64,000 bases of DNA from CAVXNB01 sp963763085 (GCA_963763085.1 CAVXNB010000008.1:372001-436000); one strand, 5' to 3'. Numbered from the stretch's first letter, positions 54,752 through 63,802 are shown. The notes: generated from the sequence alone by a model not told the origin. Numbers and translations are program-made.

Positions 54752-55624
54752 ATGGTGGATTCACATGTGACGGTGCTACGCGATCGTCGCGATCTGGCGT
54801 GGCTCGAAGTAGGCGATCCAACGGGAGTGCCGGTATTCGTGTTTCACGGTACGCCTGGATCTCGATTGCTCGTCACAACCAGCGATGAAGCCGGTCGCTC
54901 TTCGGGAGTGCGAATTATCTGCCCCGATCGTCCCGGCTATGGGCTGAGCTCGTTTCAGCCCGGCCGGCGATTGGTGGACTGGCCCGGCGACGTCGCGGCG
55001 CTCGCCGATCACCTCGGGATCGATCGCTTCGCTGTGATGGGCATGTCAGGTGGTGGCCCGCATTCGGCAGTTTGCGCCGCGCTGCTGAGCGATCGCGTGT
55101 TCATCGCAGCGATCGTGAGCGGTGCCGGGCCGCTCTCGGACCCAGGCGCGATGGAGGGAATGATGCGGGTGAATCGCGTGCTCACCAGGTTCGCGCGCCG
55201 TCGTTCTCCCCTCATCCACCTGGTGGTGGGTGCTCAGATGGCCTTCGCGCGGCGTTGGCCGAAACAGGGACTGGATCTCTTTATCAAACAGTTGCCGGAA
55301 CCCGATGCGGCCGTGTTGAGCAGGCCGGAGGTGCGTGCGCTCTTTGAACAAGAGGGCCCCAAGGCGCCACGGACCGCGGCAAGGGCGGTCGCGCAGGACT
55401 TGGAACTCTTGAGCGACGACTGGGGCTTTGCGCTGGGTGACATCTCGGTCCCGGTACATCTTTGGCAGGGCGACGCGGACAAAAACGTCCCGCCGAGCCA
55501 TGCACGCATCCAGCACGAAGCGATCGGTGACTCCGTGCTCCACTGGTGTCCGGGCGAAGGTCATTTCCTGTTCTTCGACCACGTCGAAGAGATCCTCGAG
55601 GTGTTGGCTGCAAGCGCGAGCTGA
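54752..55624 (+). CDS. Alpha/beta hydrolase
   Basis: 290 residues. The oxyanion loop FHGTPGSRLL, the nucleophile elbow VMGMSGGGPHS (Ser 99), the acid in WQGDADKNVPP, and the catalytic His in CPGEGHFLFF are all present, so it appears active. The fold is of the proline-iminopeptidase/esterase type; the substrate cannot be named. It is the first gene after repeat A, in DNA less GC-rich than its surroundings. It stands alone in its direction. Confidence 0.9.
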   Translation: MVDSHVTVLRDRRDLAWLEVGDPTGVPVFVFHGTPGSRLLVTTSDEAGRSSGVRIICPDRPGYGLSSFQPGRRLVDWPGDVAALADHLGIDRFAVMGMSGGGPHSAVCAALLSDRVFIAAIVSGAGPLSDPGAMEGMMRVNRVLTRFARRRSPLIHLVVGAQMAFARRWPKQGLDLFIKQLPEPDAAVLSRPEVRALFEQEGPKAPRTAARAVAQDLELLSDDWGFALGDISVPVHLWQGDADKNVPPSHARIQHEAIGDSVLHWCPGEGHFLFFDHVEEILEVLAASAS

Positions 55625-55914
55625 GCCACGCCCTCGCCCAGAGGGAAAGACCGCCAGTCGCCGAGCGGGCTCAGCGTCACCTACCTCGGTGGCCACATCT
55701 ATCCCAGCGGGCGATGCACTGCCAGCCTTGACCCGGTGCAAATCTGCTTGGGGCGAGTGATCAAAACTGGGCGTGGTGCGGTGCCGTTCTTGGTGGCTCG
55801 ACGGCCAAGACTTCTATCCCATCTCGAGGTAGAGCGAAAGGAGGTTGAGGCTTTCCGCGGCGCGACCTCATACCCGGCGGCGACATAAGCGCTCGCCTTC
55901 CGCAACTTTCCGCA
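55625..55914. other. Intergenic stretch, nothing recognised
   Basis: About 290 bases downstream of the hydrolase; a frame read on the minus strand continues past the WhiB remnant but without familiar sequence. Confidence 0.5.
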
Positions 55915-56121
55915 GCGGCGCCCGCTCCTCCGGCGTCGAGCTGCCCACACGCCGGCCGGGTCCTCCCGAGCCTGCATGGCGCTGTCGAGGCACTCGTCCT
56001 TCACGTCGCAGCGACGGCAGATAGCTGTGGCCGTCCGATAGTTGCCCGACGGTTCGAGAAGAACATGTTCAGGGGCCCGCTTGGCATGCTTCCCGCTGCG
56101 GCCACCTTGGCCGCTGGATGA
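55915..56121 (-). pseudogene. WhiB-family remnant
   Basis: Minus-strand reading gives APEHVLLEPSGNYRTAT, then CRRCDVKDEC with the CxxCxxxxxC cluster ligands and the tail LDSAMQAREDPAGVWAA, which match WhiB (GVWGG turn replaced by GVWAA). The fourth Cys, normally upstream before the DPELFFP-like region, is missing, a stop codon cuts the frame at 56122-56124, and no good start exists. It is therefore a decayed WhiB-type Fe-S regulator, probably a left-over of an inserted element. Confidence 0.65.
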
Positions 56122-56213
56122 CTACCTCGAGTCGCCCGCCGCGCTCGTCGCCCCATGGGGTGGTTGCGTAGCGGATTTGAAGAGCCACCAAGCCGCGAAG
56201 ACAACCGGAAGCG

Positions 56214-56492
56214 GTGGACGCCTATTTGGTGGCGTCCCTTCGCCCTGGTGGACATGCAATGGTTGCCTTTCGCGTCTTTGACGACGACATCGTGATCGGA
56301 GGGTCCAAGACAATCACGCAATGGTGGGACCACGAGGTCGAGGTGATCTTCCGGTTTCTCGACCCGTCAGACGAACTTGCCGCGCTGGCCAGAGCAGGAA
56401 TGAAGTTCGTCGCCAGACTCGACCGAGGACCCCACATAGGTGTCGAACATCAAAGCCATCGGTCGTACCTTCTGGTGCGACGCCCACGCTGA
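56214..56492 (+). pseudogene. C-terminal remnant of a class I SAM methyltransferase
   Basis: 92 residues: LVASLRPGGHAMVAFRVFDD, WWDHEVEVIFRFLDP and RGPHIGVEHQSHRSYLLVRR are the last strands of a class I methyltransferase (the usual arrangement with a WWGHEV-type motif). The SAM-binding N-terminal half is absent, so it cannot work. It follows the WhiB remnant and is part of the decayed accessory region. Confidence 0.6.
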
Positions 56493-56633
56493 CTGGCCAG
56501 TGTGGACGCGACAACGCCCCCGACGGGAGGCGAGCATCGCAGCCGGGGGGGGGAGTCGAGCAAGGCAGGAGCTGGGAGAGAGCGGGACCGGCGGCAGGGA
56601 GAGAGCCGGGCCGGCGAAGGGCGATAACCGACC

Positions 56634-58394
56634 TCAGTAGGGGTCGTTAGACGTCGAGTACCAAACCTTGTTCCCTGGCTGCCGCATCCAGGCAGCCACC
56701 ACCGTGTAGTTCTCGACGGCGAGGGCGGGGGCGTCATCTGTGAGCGCTTCGGGTACGAACTTCGAGGCGGTCCAGCAGCGGTTCGGGAAGCACGCCCTGT
56801 AGTCGACGAGGCCGTTGGCCATCCAAGCGAGGTAGAAGGTGAAGTTCTCGCTCGTGCTCCCCAACGACGCGAGGGCAGGTGCGCTCGTCGTGACGGCGTG
56901 GGGCACGACCCGCGGCGCCTCTGCACAGCAAGAGAACCAGTCGACCCGGCCGGCCTTCGTGGTCCAGGCGAGGATGAGCGACCCGTCGGCCGGGTCGCCA
57001 AGGAGGGCCGGAGTGTACAGCGAGGTGACGGAGAGCACCCGAGGCGGAGTCCAGGTCGTGCCGCTCAGGGTCGAGAAGGCGATCCGGCTCGTCGAGGTCT
57101 CGGTCCATCCCGCGTACAGCTTCCCGAACAGGACGGCGAGCGCCGGTCCCGTGCTGTTGAGCGCACTGCCCCAGCTCCCTGTCACCGTGTGCTGGACCGA
57201 CCAGCGCGTCCCGTTGTAGGAGGAGTACCAGATCTTGTCGCCGGTCGCACCGGTCCAGGCGGCGTAGAGGTGCCCGTCGAGGACGGCGAGCGCGGGCGCT
57301 TTGCCGGTGAGGGCATGGCCCCCAGCCCACCCCACGGTCTGCTGGCCCGACCAGCTGCTGCCGTTGTAGGCGGAGTACCAGATCCTGTCGCCGGTCTGAC
57401 CGTTCCAGGCGGCGTAGAGCTTGCCCTTGAAGACGGCGAGCGCCGGGCTCTGGACCGTGAGCGCCTGCGGCTGGGTGGCCGGGTGGGTCCAGCGGTGAGC
57501 GGCGATGGCGATGGCCGACGGGCCGTCGCCGACCGGGATGGCCCTTCCCCGTTTGCCCGTGGAGAGAAGGATCGGCACGACGGTGTTCGTGTAGCTGTTG
57601 GCCACGTAGGCGGTGCGGCCGTTCCCGGTGACGCCGATCGCGTCCGGGTTGGTGCCGCCCGTCTCGAAGAATCTGGAATGGAGCGTCGCGCTCCAGCGGA
57701 TCGAGTACATGCCGCCCCCGTAGAGAACGACGTAGACCCTCGAGAAGTCCGGGGCGACGGCGAGGGCGTCCGGACTCCCGGCCAGCCCCCAAGCGGCAAT
57801 CGTCTTGCCGGTCGCTACGTCGACGCCGACAAGAGAACCTCCAAGAGCAGTGTTGGTCTGGTTGGCGATCAAGACGACGGCGCCGTCGGGGCTGATGGCG
57901 ATGGCGTACCCGCCCTGATGGATCGCCTTTCCTGCCTTGTCGGTGAGCAGATTGATCGGCGTCGTCGCGGAGTAGCACGCCACGTAGGCAGCCGTGCCGT
58001 CCGGCGTGATGGCGATGGCGTTCGGACCGCCGCAGATGTGAATCGCTGCGTCAGGAGTCTTGGTCGCGAGGTCGATCGGCGTCACCGAGTTGGAACCCGA
58101 GTTCGCCACGTAGGCCGTGTTGCCGTCAGGGGTGACGGCGATGGCGTCCGGGTGGGAGCCGACCCGGATCGGAGAGCCCGGTGTGTCGGTCGCGAGGTTG
58201 ATCGGGGTCACCGTATTCGAGTTTGAATTGGCGACGAGTGCCACCAGGTGGACGCCAGTGGCGTGAGCGGACGCCCGAGCGACGCGGTCGGGCACCACCG
58301 CGACGACGGCGGCCAACAACCCCGTCAGCAACAAGAATGCCGGAATGAGTGGACGCGTGCGCCGCCTCACGGTTCGGCGTCCCGGAACCGGCAC
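56634..58394 (-). CDS. Secreted YVTN-type propeller protein with a second propeller-like part
   Basis: 586 residues. After an Arg-rich start, a signal helix (PLIPAFLLLTGLLAAVVAVVP) leads to five or six YVTN-like units (PDAIAVTPDGNTAYVANSGSNSV, PNAIAITPDGTAAYVACY and so on) up to about residue 300. The remainder has repeating ALAVLDGHLYAAWTGATGDKIWYSS units, which look like a second propeller. The product is secreted; no sorting signal is visible. Repeats recur at DNA level. It may be an adhesin or cell-surface binding protein. Confidence 0.85.
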   Translation of the reverse strand: MPVPGRRTVRRRTRPLIPAFLLLTGLLAAVVAVVPDRVARASAHATGVHLVALVANSNSNTVTPINLATDTPGSPIRVGSHPDAIAVTPDGNTAYVANSGSNSVTPIDLATKTPDAAIHICGGPNAIAITPDGTAAYVACYSATTPINLLTDKAGKAIHQGGYAIAISPDGAVVLIANQTNTALGGSLVGVDVATGKTIAAWGLAGSPDALAVAPDFSRVYVVLYGGGMYSIRWSATLHSRFFETGGTNPDAIGVTGNGRTAYVANSYTNTVVPILLSTGKRGRAIPVGDGPSAIAIAAHRWTHPATQPQALTVQSPALAVFKGKLYAAWNGQTGDRIWYSAYNGSSWSGQQTVGWAGGHALTGKAPALAVLDGHLYAAWTGATGDKIWYSSYNGTRWSVQHTVTGSWGSALNSTGPALAVLFGKLYAGWTETSTSRIAFSTLSGTTWTPPRVLSVTSLYTPALLGDPADGSLILAWTTKAGRVDWFSCCAEAPRVVPHAVTTSAPALASLGSTSENFTFYLAWMANGLVDYRACFPNRCWTASKFVPEALTDDAPALAVENYTVVAAWMRQPGNKVWYSTSNDPY

Positions 58395-58610
58395 GAGTCC
58401 CCTTCCGCCTTGCGTCGGAACGAAACAAAAGGCTACTGGTGCGCAGGCTCGGCAGCAATCGCCGGACGGCGGGGGAACGCCACCTCAAATTCCACGATTA
58501 CCGGGACAACCTCGTCCCCGAATCTCGTGTCAGCAATGTTGGTCCGCATGATCGGTTGCCCCCATCATCTTTCTCCAGCTGCGTGGTGAGCTACTCGCCT
58601 CGGATCCGAC

Positions 58611-60204
58611 TCATCCGTTGAAGCTCACGAAGTGGTCGTCGTAACCATTGTTGGACGACGTCGCCGGCAGTACATACCCGAGACCCGTGGCGACGAACTG
58701 GGCGCCCGGCGCGGTTCCGACCGCAGCGTAATACGGCCGCACGGCGAGGTAGTCGCCCCAACGTCCGCAGCCGCAGTTCGCGTTGCTGATGGCAGTCGCT
58801 ACCAGCAGGTTTGGTGACGTCGACAGGTCGCCCACTGCCGAATTCGCGTAGTAGATGTTTCCACCCCAGACGACGGAAATACCGAGCTGAGGAACACCCT
58901 GGCGATTGGGGGCCGAGGTGAGGTACGGCCAGGCATAGACGTGTTGCGGGTTCCAGATCGCACGTTGTCTCACGAACGCGAACGAGGTGGTCATCTCGAC
59001 CAGCTCCACGTGGGGTTGCGACAGCCACGAGAGCTGTCCACTCCCACGACCCGCCGTCCAAGCGAAGTACAGGTCGTTGCCGACGCGGGCGGAGCCCTCT
59101 ACGACACCGGTGTACAAATTCGAGCCAGGTCCGGCCGTCGGGTGTCGTGGACGAGTAGTTCGCGTTCGGCCAGCTAGCGACGTTGACGTTCGTCGGGCCG
59201 AACCAGCTCGTTGACGACTCCGGCCAATCCGACGCAGCCATCGTGCTTGTCGAGCTGTTCGAGGCCCAGTAAGCAATGCTGCCGGTGTTCTGCACCACCT
59301 TGCCAAAGAATAAGCCGCCGATGATGTAACGCCAGGGCTCCGGAGCGGAAGCGAGATTGAGGCCGTGCTGCAGGTTGTAGAGCCCTATGCGGGCGATGAA
59401 AGTCTGGGTCGGGTGCCCCCCGTGCGAAGGGTTCTGCGTCAGATACAGGTAGCTGTTGCCGAATGCGAGGTCGGGAAAGTCGAAGAAGATGTCCGTGCCG
59501 GGAAGCGATGAGGACGAGATGTCCCAGTAGGTCCAGGAGGTGAGCCCTGACGCGGTCACCGCAGAGGGCGGAAACACTGCGAGACGATCGAGATTCGCGC
59601 CCGTGGCGCCGGGAAAGTACTGGACTAGCCAAACGAAGCTGTTGATCTGCGGCACGTAGATGACGTCCTGGTCACCGTCCGGGCCGCCCGCTGGGCTGTC
59701 GCGGTACATCGACCGAGGGTCGAAGCTGTGGAAGGTGTGGCCGCCGTCAACCGACAAGGAGAGCAGGTCGTTGCTCGTGTAGACGACCGTGTTCCCAACG
59801 GCCGCAGTCGTTGGTTCCTCCGGGATCCAACCGTCGTAGGGGGCGACATGGCTCGTATTCAAGTTGACGGTCGGAGCCGGGTCGCCCAGCGGAAGCCGAG
59901 GGTGTCCCGCGCCGTCGACGACACCGACAGTGATATGTGTCGACACACTATGCCTGCGAGCGTGAAACTTGCCGATCGGTAACTTCGCCGACGCGAATTG
60001 GTCGTGATCAAATTTGGGCGGTTTCGGGTGGATGAACCTACCCATCTTGACGGTGGTCGGCGGAGCTGAGCGAGCGAGCAGCGTCTTGTGTCCAGGAGGC
60101 CCCGTCTGTCGCGCCGACGCGCCAGCGCCGAAGGCCGGCACCGCCAGGACGACCAAAAGCACTGCCAGTAGCAAGAAACCGAGACGGCGAGTTGGCTTGT
60201 GCAT
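58611..60204 (-). pseudogene. Secreted beta-propeller-like protein, single frameshift
   Basis: The start (MHKPTRRLGFLLLAVLLVVL with a signal helix) and first ~355 residues lie in one frame; from about 59130 the sequence continues in another frame (GPGSNLYTGVVEGSARVG... to DDHFVSFNG), ending at 58611. One base separates the frames, in the CCAGGTCCGGCC stretch at 59125-59140. Joined, it is about 531 residues of beta-rich sequence with YLTQNPSHGG, VWGGNIYYANSAVG and other strands as in BNR-type proteins. It may be a real frameshift or an assembly error. Exported, function unknown. Confidence 0.7.
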
Positions 60205-60626
60205 GCGTGCCCCTCCCCAAAGACCAGCGAACCGGTTGACTGGCTCGGAGGCCGCGTCGTTCAGTTACTTCTACCACCCGCTTCGCGAACCGACAACCCT
60301 TGTTTTAGAGGCGAATGCTGTCGTTGGGGAGAACGGGTTGTGACCTCGAATCAGTCAGCGAATTCCGAGGCTCCCGCCAGGATCGGGTTCAGCAGCAGTC
60401 CTTGCCTCGGACGAGGATCTTAAAGTCGTCTGCGGTGAGACGGGCATAGCCAGTTGCTTAGGACCTCCCTTGTCCCGGGGCTTGGAATATCGGAGAGAAA
60501 TCTTCGATGGGTCTGCGTAACGGTGCCAGTTGCTTCGATGGTCGTCCCGCAGGTACCAGCCAGTACTTGTGGGCTCCGAAGTGACCACCATCGGCGACCT
60601 CATCGACTGCTGGAAGCTTCCCTATT
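60205..60626. other. Intergenic stretch, nothing recognised
   Basis: No gene, RNA or repeat beyond chance ORFs is apparent before repeat B; base composition is close to 57% GC by eye. Confidence 0.5.
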
Positions 60627-60673
60627 CAGCGCGCTCGGAGGTACTCGAAACCCCAACCTTCTGATCCGTAGTC
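60627..60673 (-). repeat. tRNA-Arg 3'-half repeat B (att-like)
   Basis: Identical over 47 bases to the tRNA-Arg 3' half plus the 4 bases beyond its end (CAGC on the plus strand). This is the best-preserved copy, from the anticodon loop through the T arm and acceptor stem. Confidence 0.92.
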
Positions 60674-60924
60674 GGCTCCATCCCGTTGCAGCCGGTGTCG
60701 GATCGTCCCGTGCTTGTCGCATTCTTGCGGGTCAAGGTGGCCGTTCAACGGGTTGCCCGCGACGACGTGCGACTGGGTGCGACGCTCGGGGACGGGTTTG
60801 TTGGCTCAAATATTGGCTCGCGCTCCATGGATGCAGCGGGCCCCGCGAGCTGGTGATTGGCGTGGAGTCGCGCGCCGGCTGTGATCATCATGGCTGTCAC
60901 ATCCCTTCCATAGGCTCGCCAACG
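60674..60924. other. Short intergenic stretch before hicA
   Basis: No gene recognised; it must contain the hicAB promoter, but none is clear. Confidence 0.5.
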
Positions 60925-61118
60925 ATGAAGGTGCGGGACGTGATCAAAGCGCTGGAGCGCGACGGTTGGCGGCTCGATCGGCGCAAACAGGCTCCCACCG
61001 TCAGTATCGCCACGCCGACCGACCTGGCACCGTCACGGTGGCTGGCAAGCTAAGCGCCGAGATCCCGAGAGGTACGCTGTCCGCTATCTGGCGGCAGGCG
61101 CGACCACAGAAACGGTGA
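60925..61118 (+). pseudogene. hicA: HicA toxin, single-base frameshift
   Basis: The start MKVRDVIKALERDGWRLDRRKQ is typical of HicA (YcfA-like, double-stranded RNA-binding fold). In the next frame the sequence continues SHRQYRHADRPGTVTVAGK and then ...LSAEIPRGTLSAIWRQA, containing the catalytic His of the GSHRQY motif. One base (G) seems missing at about 60990. Repaired, it would be about 64 residues, ending 4 bases into hicB. So it is an inactivated toxin or an assembly error. Confidence 0.75.
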
Positions 61119-61339
61119 GCGAGATGACCGAATACATGGTTGTGATCGAACAGGACGGCGATGCCTGGGGTGCTTACGTGCCCGACCTTCCTGGTTGTGT
61201 TGCCTCAGGCGCTAGCCGCGAGGAAGTCACGCAGCTCATCGCTGAGGCGATCCAAATTCACGTTGCATCCCTGCGGGAACAGGGCGACGCAGTGCCGCCA
61301 CCAACCGCTACTGGTACCACGACAGTCCAAGTCGCCTGA
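61115..61339 (+). CDS. hicB: HicB-type antitoxin
   Basis: 74 residues from GTG 61115 (overlapping the hicA stop), or 71 from ATG 61124. The HicB-like partial RNase-H-type fold is clear: MTEYMVVIEQDGDAWGAYVPDLPGCVASG, EEVTQLIAEAIQIHVASL. It would neutralise HicA. It lacks a DNA-binding C-terminus; the short tail ends GTTTVQVA. The same tail, in a partial copy, is found at 62770-62844. It sits in a segment bounded by repeats B and C. Confidence 0.88.
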   Translation: MSEMTEYMVVIEQDGDAWGAYVPDLPGCVASGASREEVTQLIAEAIQIHVASLREQGDAVPPPTATGTTTVQVA

Positions 61340-61391
61340 CACCTGGCCAGCGACTGGCCACAGAGCGTGCAAAGGCTGCGTCGTACCCGGT
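61340..61391. other. hicB-to-repeat C spacer, also found before repeat D
   Basis: The spacer between hicB and repeat C (52 bases) is also found, about 85% alike, between the hicB remnant and repeat D at 62845-62896. Both lead directly into the tRNA-derived repeat. Confidence 0.6.
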
Positions 61392-61437
61392 CAGCGCGCT
61401 CGGAGGTACCCGAAACCCCAACCTTCTGATCCGTAGT
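61392..61437 (-). repeat. tRNA-Arg 3'-half repeat C (att-like)
   Basis: Matches the tRNA 3' half with one substitution (GTACC for GTACT). It closes the hicAB segment. Confidence 0.9.
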
Positions 61438-61880
61438 TCGGCCCGAGGCGTTTTCCGTTGCATACCCGTCTTGACACGACGCGGCCAACAGTGCCCGTGA
61501 TCAGGGACTTCATCGGATTCCATGTGACTGATGCGAACCAGCCGTTACCGCCCGCAGCCGGCTTTAGCGACGCCATGGTTCTCACGGATGGGGCTTGGAA
61601 TACTCTCGCGACGTGATTGACGACGGTCGCACACCGACGCCATTCAACGGCCGACGATGGCGCGGGCGCCAAGGGGCCGGGGTCGTGTCATCGCCGAACA
61701 CGTTTGCCACGCTGGACGGCGGGAACGACAACACTGGGTCCTACAGTTGGCGCGGAATCCCTTGGTTGAGCAAGCCGGCCGGGGATGCTGCGTGAATAGC
61801 CCGAACGACTACGGGCTTCTGGGACTCCGTGCGGCCCCTCGGCTGCTCGCACGGCCGGGGGGCGCACCGCGTGGTGGGGA
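61438..61880. other. Intergenic stretch after repeat C, nothing recognised
   Basis: No gene is supported in about 440 bases; a few short open frames look random. Confidence 0.5.
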
Positions 61881-62696
61881 TTAAGAGACCACTTTTGCGA
61901 CCTCCGCGGTGCCCCGAAACTCGCATCCTCCGGCTCCGGCGTCAAAGCCGTGGAGGTTGACTGTTGTGACGGCGCCAGGTTCTGAGAAGATCCACTGACC
62001 CTCTATACGGTTGCCGGACAGAACGAAGTCCAGGTGCCCTGCGGCATAGATCGTCTCGCCACTCGCGTCAACGGTGCTGGCGGTGCCGCCCTGGCTGAAC
62101 ATCCAATTAAGTGTGACGGCCGAGTTGTAGTTCGAGTTCACGAACTCCACCACTGTGGTCGGCTCACTGCATTTGAAGAACAGCTCGAGCGAAGAATCCG
62201 CAAAATCAACAGGTGTGCTGACGGTATCGCTATCTGCCGCTGGGCTCGCGACGATGGGAAGAACCATCGTGGAGGTGCACGTAGATGTGCCCTGCTTTGT
62301 GAATCCACTGATGGCCTCTCCTCCGTAGCACGTAGGAGAGTTGAGCGGCCGTTGAAAAGCCGAGGCATGCTGTCCGTCTACGTAGTCGGCGTTCAGGTTG
62401 CTGACCTTGGTCGTCGAGTTCACCGTCAGCGGAGACTTGCCCTTCGCGACATTGATCCCGATGCCGTTGGCGCCCTTGCCGGCGCTCGAGTTGATCACCT
62501 GCAGCTGAGATCCTGCATGCGATCCGCTCAGCGTGGTCTTCGCGTTCACCGTGTTGGTCCGACCGAGGTTGAAGACGCTCCCGATTCCAGTCCCTGCCAT
62601 AGCCGCGGTGCCGAAGAGGATAACGATCGAGACGATCGAGCCGAGAACCACCCCCATGAAGAACGTCGACCTTCTGTTGTTGCCTGGCTTGGGCAC
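61881..62696 (-). CDS. Membrane-anchored extracellular protein with low-complexity body
   Basis: 271 residues. The N-terminus RRSTFFMGVVLGSIVSIVILFGTAAMA gives a single membrane helix near residues 10-33. The extracellular part begins NLGRTNTVNAKTTLSGSHAGSQLQVINSSAGKGANGIGINV, typical of repetitive actinobacterial surface proteins, and ends with a beta-rich domain containing two Cys (GGCEFRG). I do not recognise an enzyme domain. It is alone on its strand in the segment between repeats C and D, so it is the main cargo of that segment. Confidence 0.75.
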   Translation of the reverse strand: MPKPGNNRRSTFFMGVVLGSIVSIVILFGTAAMAGTGIGSVFNLGRTNTVNAKTTLSGSHAGSQLQVINSSAGKGANGIGINVAKGKSPLTVNSTTKVSNLNADYVDGQHASAFQRPLNSPTCYGGEAISGFTKQGTSTCTSTMVLPIVASPAADSDTVSTPVDFADSSLELFFKCSEPTTVVEFVNSNYNSAVTLNWMFSQGGTASTVDASGETIYAAGHLDFVLSGNRIEGQWIFSEPGAVTTVNLHGFDAGAGGCEFRGTAEVAKVVS

Positions 62697-62769
62697 CTGG
62701 GTTCCTCCGTATCGGCCGGTGGGGGTTGAGAGTCATCCTGGCAGGATCCTGGTCGGCGAGCCGGGAGGC

Positions 62770-62844
62770 GCATCGCTGCGGGAACACGGCGATGCAGTGC
62801 CGCCGCCAACCGCTGCCGGTACCACGACAGTCCAGGTCGCCTGA
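62770..62844 (+). pseudogene. HicB C-terminal remnant
   Basis: The 25 codons ASLREHGDAVPPPTAAGTTTVQVA plus stop match the end of hicB (61265-61339) with three residue changes, and the following 52 bases lead into repeat D. It is the 3' scar of a second hicB copy. Confidence 0.85.
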
Positions 62845-62896
62845 CGCTTGGCCAGCGACGGACACAGAGCATGCAAAAGGCTGCGTCGTACCGGGT

Positions 62897-62945
62897 CAGC
62901 GCGCTGGGAGGTACTCGAAAAACCCCAACCTTCTGATCCGCGGTC
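62897..62945 (-). repeat. tRNA-Arg 3'-half repeat D (att-like)
   Basis: Matches the tRNA 3' half with a C-to-G change in the acceptor part (GCGCTGGG), two extra A after CTCGAAA, and changes after ATCCG. More diverged than repeat B. Confidence 0.88.
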
Positions 62946-63161
62946 GAGTCCGAGACGTCCAAGCCACTGTGACCGCGTCCGGCAGGGCAGCTCGGGTCGG
63001 GCGACCAATCAACCTCCTCGTCCCTCTTGTCGGTAGTCCCCAGTTGAGTTGCTGAGCAAGAGATCAGAGACCTTGCCCGTAGCTGCCCAGCGCTCCTGCT
63101 CACCATTGGCAGGGTGACCCCGCTCTGCAAGAATCTGTTGCTCCAACCATCGCACTAAGGG
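62946..63161. other. Intergenic stretch between repeat D and mazE
   Basis: No gene recognised; probably carries promoter sequence near its end. Confidence 0.5.
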
Positions 63162-63167
63162 TAGTAT
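63138..63167 (+). promoter_or_regulatory. Promoter of the mazEF-like operon, probably leaderless
   Basis: TTGCTC at 63138-63143 and TAGTAT at 63162-63167 are 18 bases apart. The -10 box ends only 6 bases before ATG 63174, so transcription would start at or near the start codon. Leaderless transcripts are common in actinobacteria. Confidence 0.55.
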
Positions 63168-63173
63168 CAAAGT

Positions 63174-63389
63174 ATGAAGGTGAGCGTTAGTCTTCCCGAC
63201 GAGGACGTCGATTTCTTGGATGCCTATGCCGATTCCCAGGGCTTCGCCTCGCGCTCGGCTGTAGTGCACAAGGCTGTTCGGTTGCTTCGAGCATCCGAAC
63301 TCGGCCCGGCGTACGAGGACGCCTTTGGGGAGTGGTCGCGAGACGAAGCAGACGCTTGGGAGTCCACCGTCGGTGACGGACTGAGTTGA
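63174..63389 (+). CDS. mazE: Ribbon-helix-helix antitoxin, MazE/CopG-like
   Basis: 71 residues. The N-terminus MKVSVSLPDEDVDFLDAYADSQGFASRSAVVHKAVRLL is a ribbon-helix-helix DNA-binding domain; the C-terminal acidic tail (EDAFGEWSRDEADAWESTVGD) is the toxin-binding part. The gene overlaps the toxin start (ATG inside TGATG). Usually represses its own operon. The family name MazE is used by its pairing; RHH-type antitoxins may have other names. Confidence 0.85.
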   Translation: MKVSVSLPDEDVDFLDAYADSQGFASRSAVVHKAVRLLRASELGPAYEDAFGEWSRDEADAWESTVGDGLS

Positions 63390-63736
63390 TGCGACGGGGC
63401 GAGATTCGACTCGTTGACCTCGACCCAGCGCGAGGCTCAGAAGCCAACAAGCGGCGGCCGGCAGTGATCGTGAGCAACGACGGCGCGAACAGCTCCGCAG
63501 AACGGCTTGGCCGTGGAGTGGTCACCATAGTCCCAGCGACGTCGAACACCGAACGTGTCTTCCCCTTCCAGGTGCTACTGCCGGCGCCAAAGACAGGACT
63601 TGACCGGGATTCGAAGGCGCAGGCGGAGCAAGTGAGATCGGTGGCCGTCGAGCGCATCGGGGCCCGAGTAGGTGTGGTTCCACCCGACCTTCTCGCGCTG
63701 CTCGACGAAGCGCTGCGGCTGCATCTCGCCCTGTAG
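63389..63736 (+). CDS. mazF: MazF/PemK-type endoribonuclease toxin
   Basis: 115 residues from ATG 63389. The MazF/PemK fold is clear: MRRGEIRLVDLDPARGSEANKRRPAVIVSND (conserved Arg-Pro, ligands near the active site), GVVTIVPATSNTERVFPFQV, and DSKAQAEQVRSVAVERIG. It cleaves mRNA at short sequences unless bound by the antitoxin just upstream. It is probably functional. It is the nearest cargo to the intact tRNA-Arg, so it may stabilise the array. Confidence 0.92.
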   Translation: MRRGEIRLVDLDPARGSEANKRRPAVIVSNDGANSSAERLGRGVVTIVPATSNTERVFPFQVLLPAPKTGLDRDSKAQAEQVRSVAVERIGARVGVVPPDLLALLDEALRLHLAL

Positions 63737-63802
63737 GCGGTCAGGCCCGCTTAGCCGCGGCGTCCTGATACGGATGCAACGGGCATCGCCAGGCCCCGAC
63801 GC

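Noticed and set aside
60627..62945. Repeats B, C and D as tRNA genes
   Set aside because: Only the 3' half is present; there is no D arm or 5' acceptor strand, so no cloverleaf can form.
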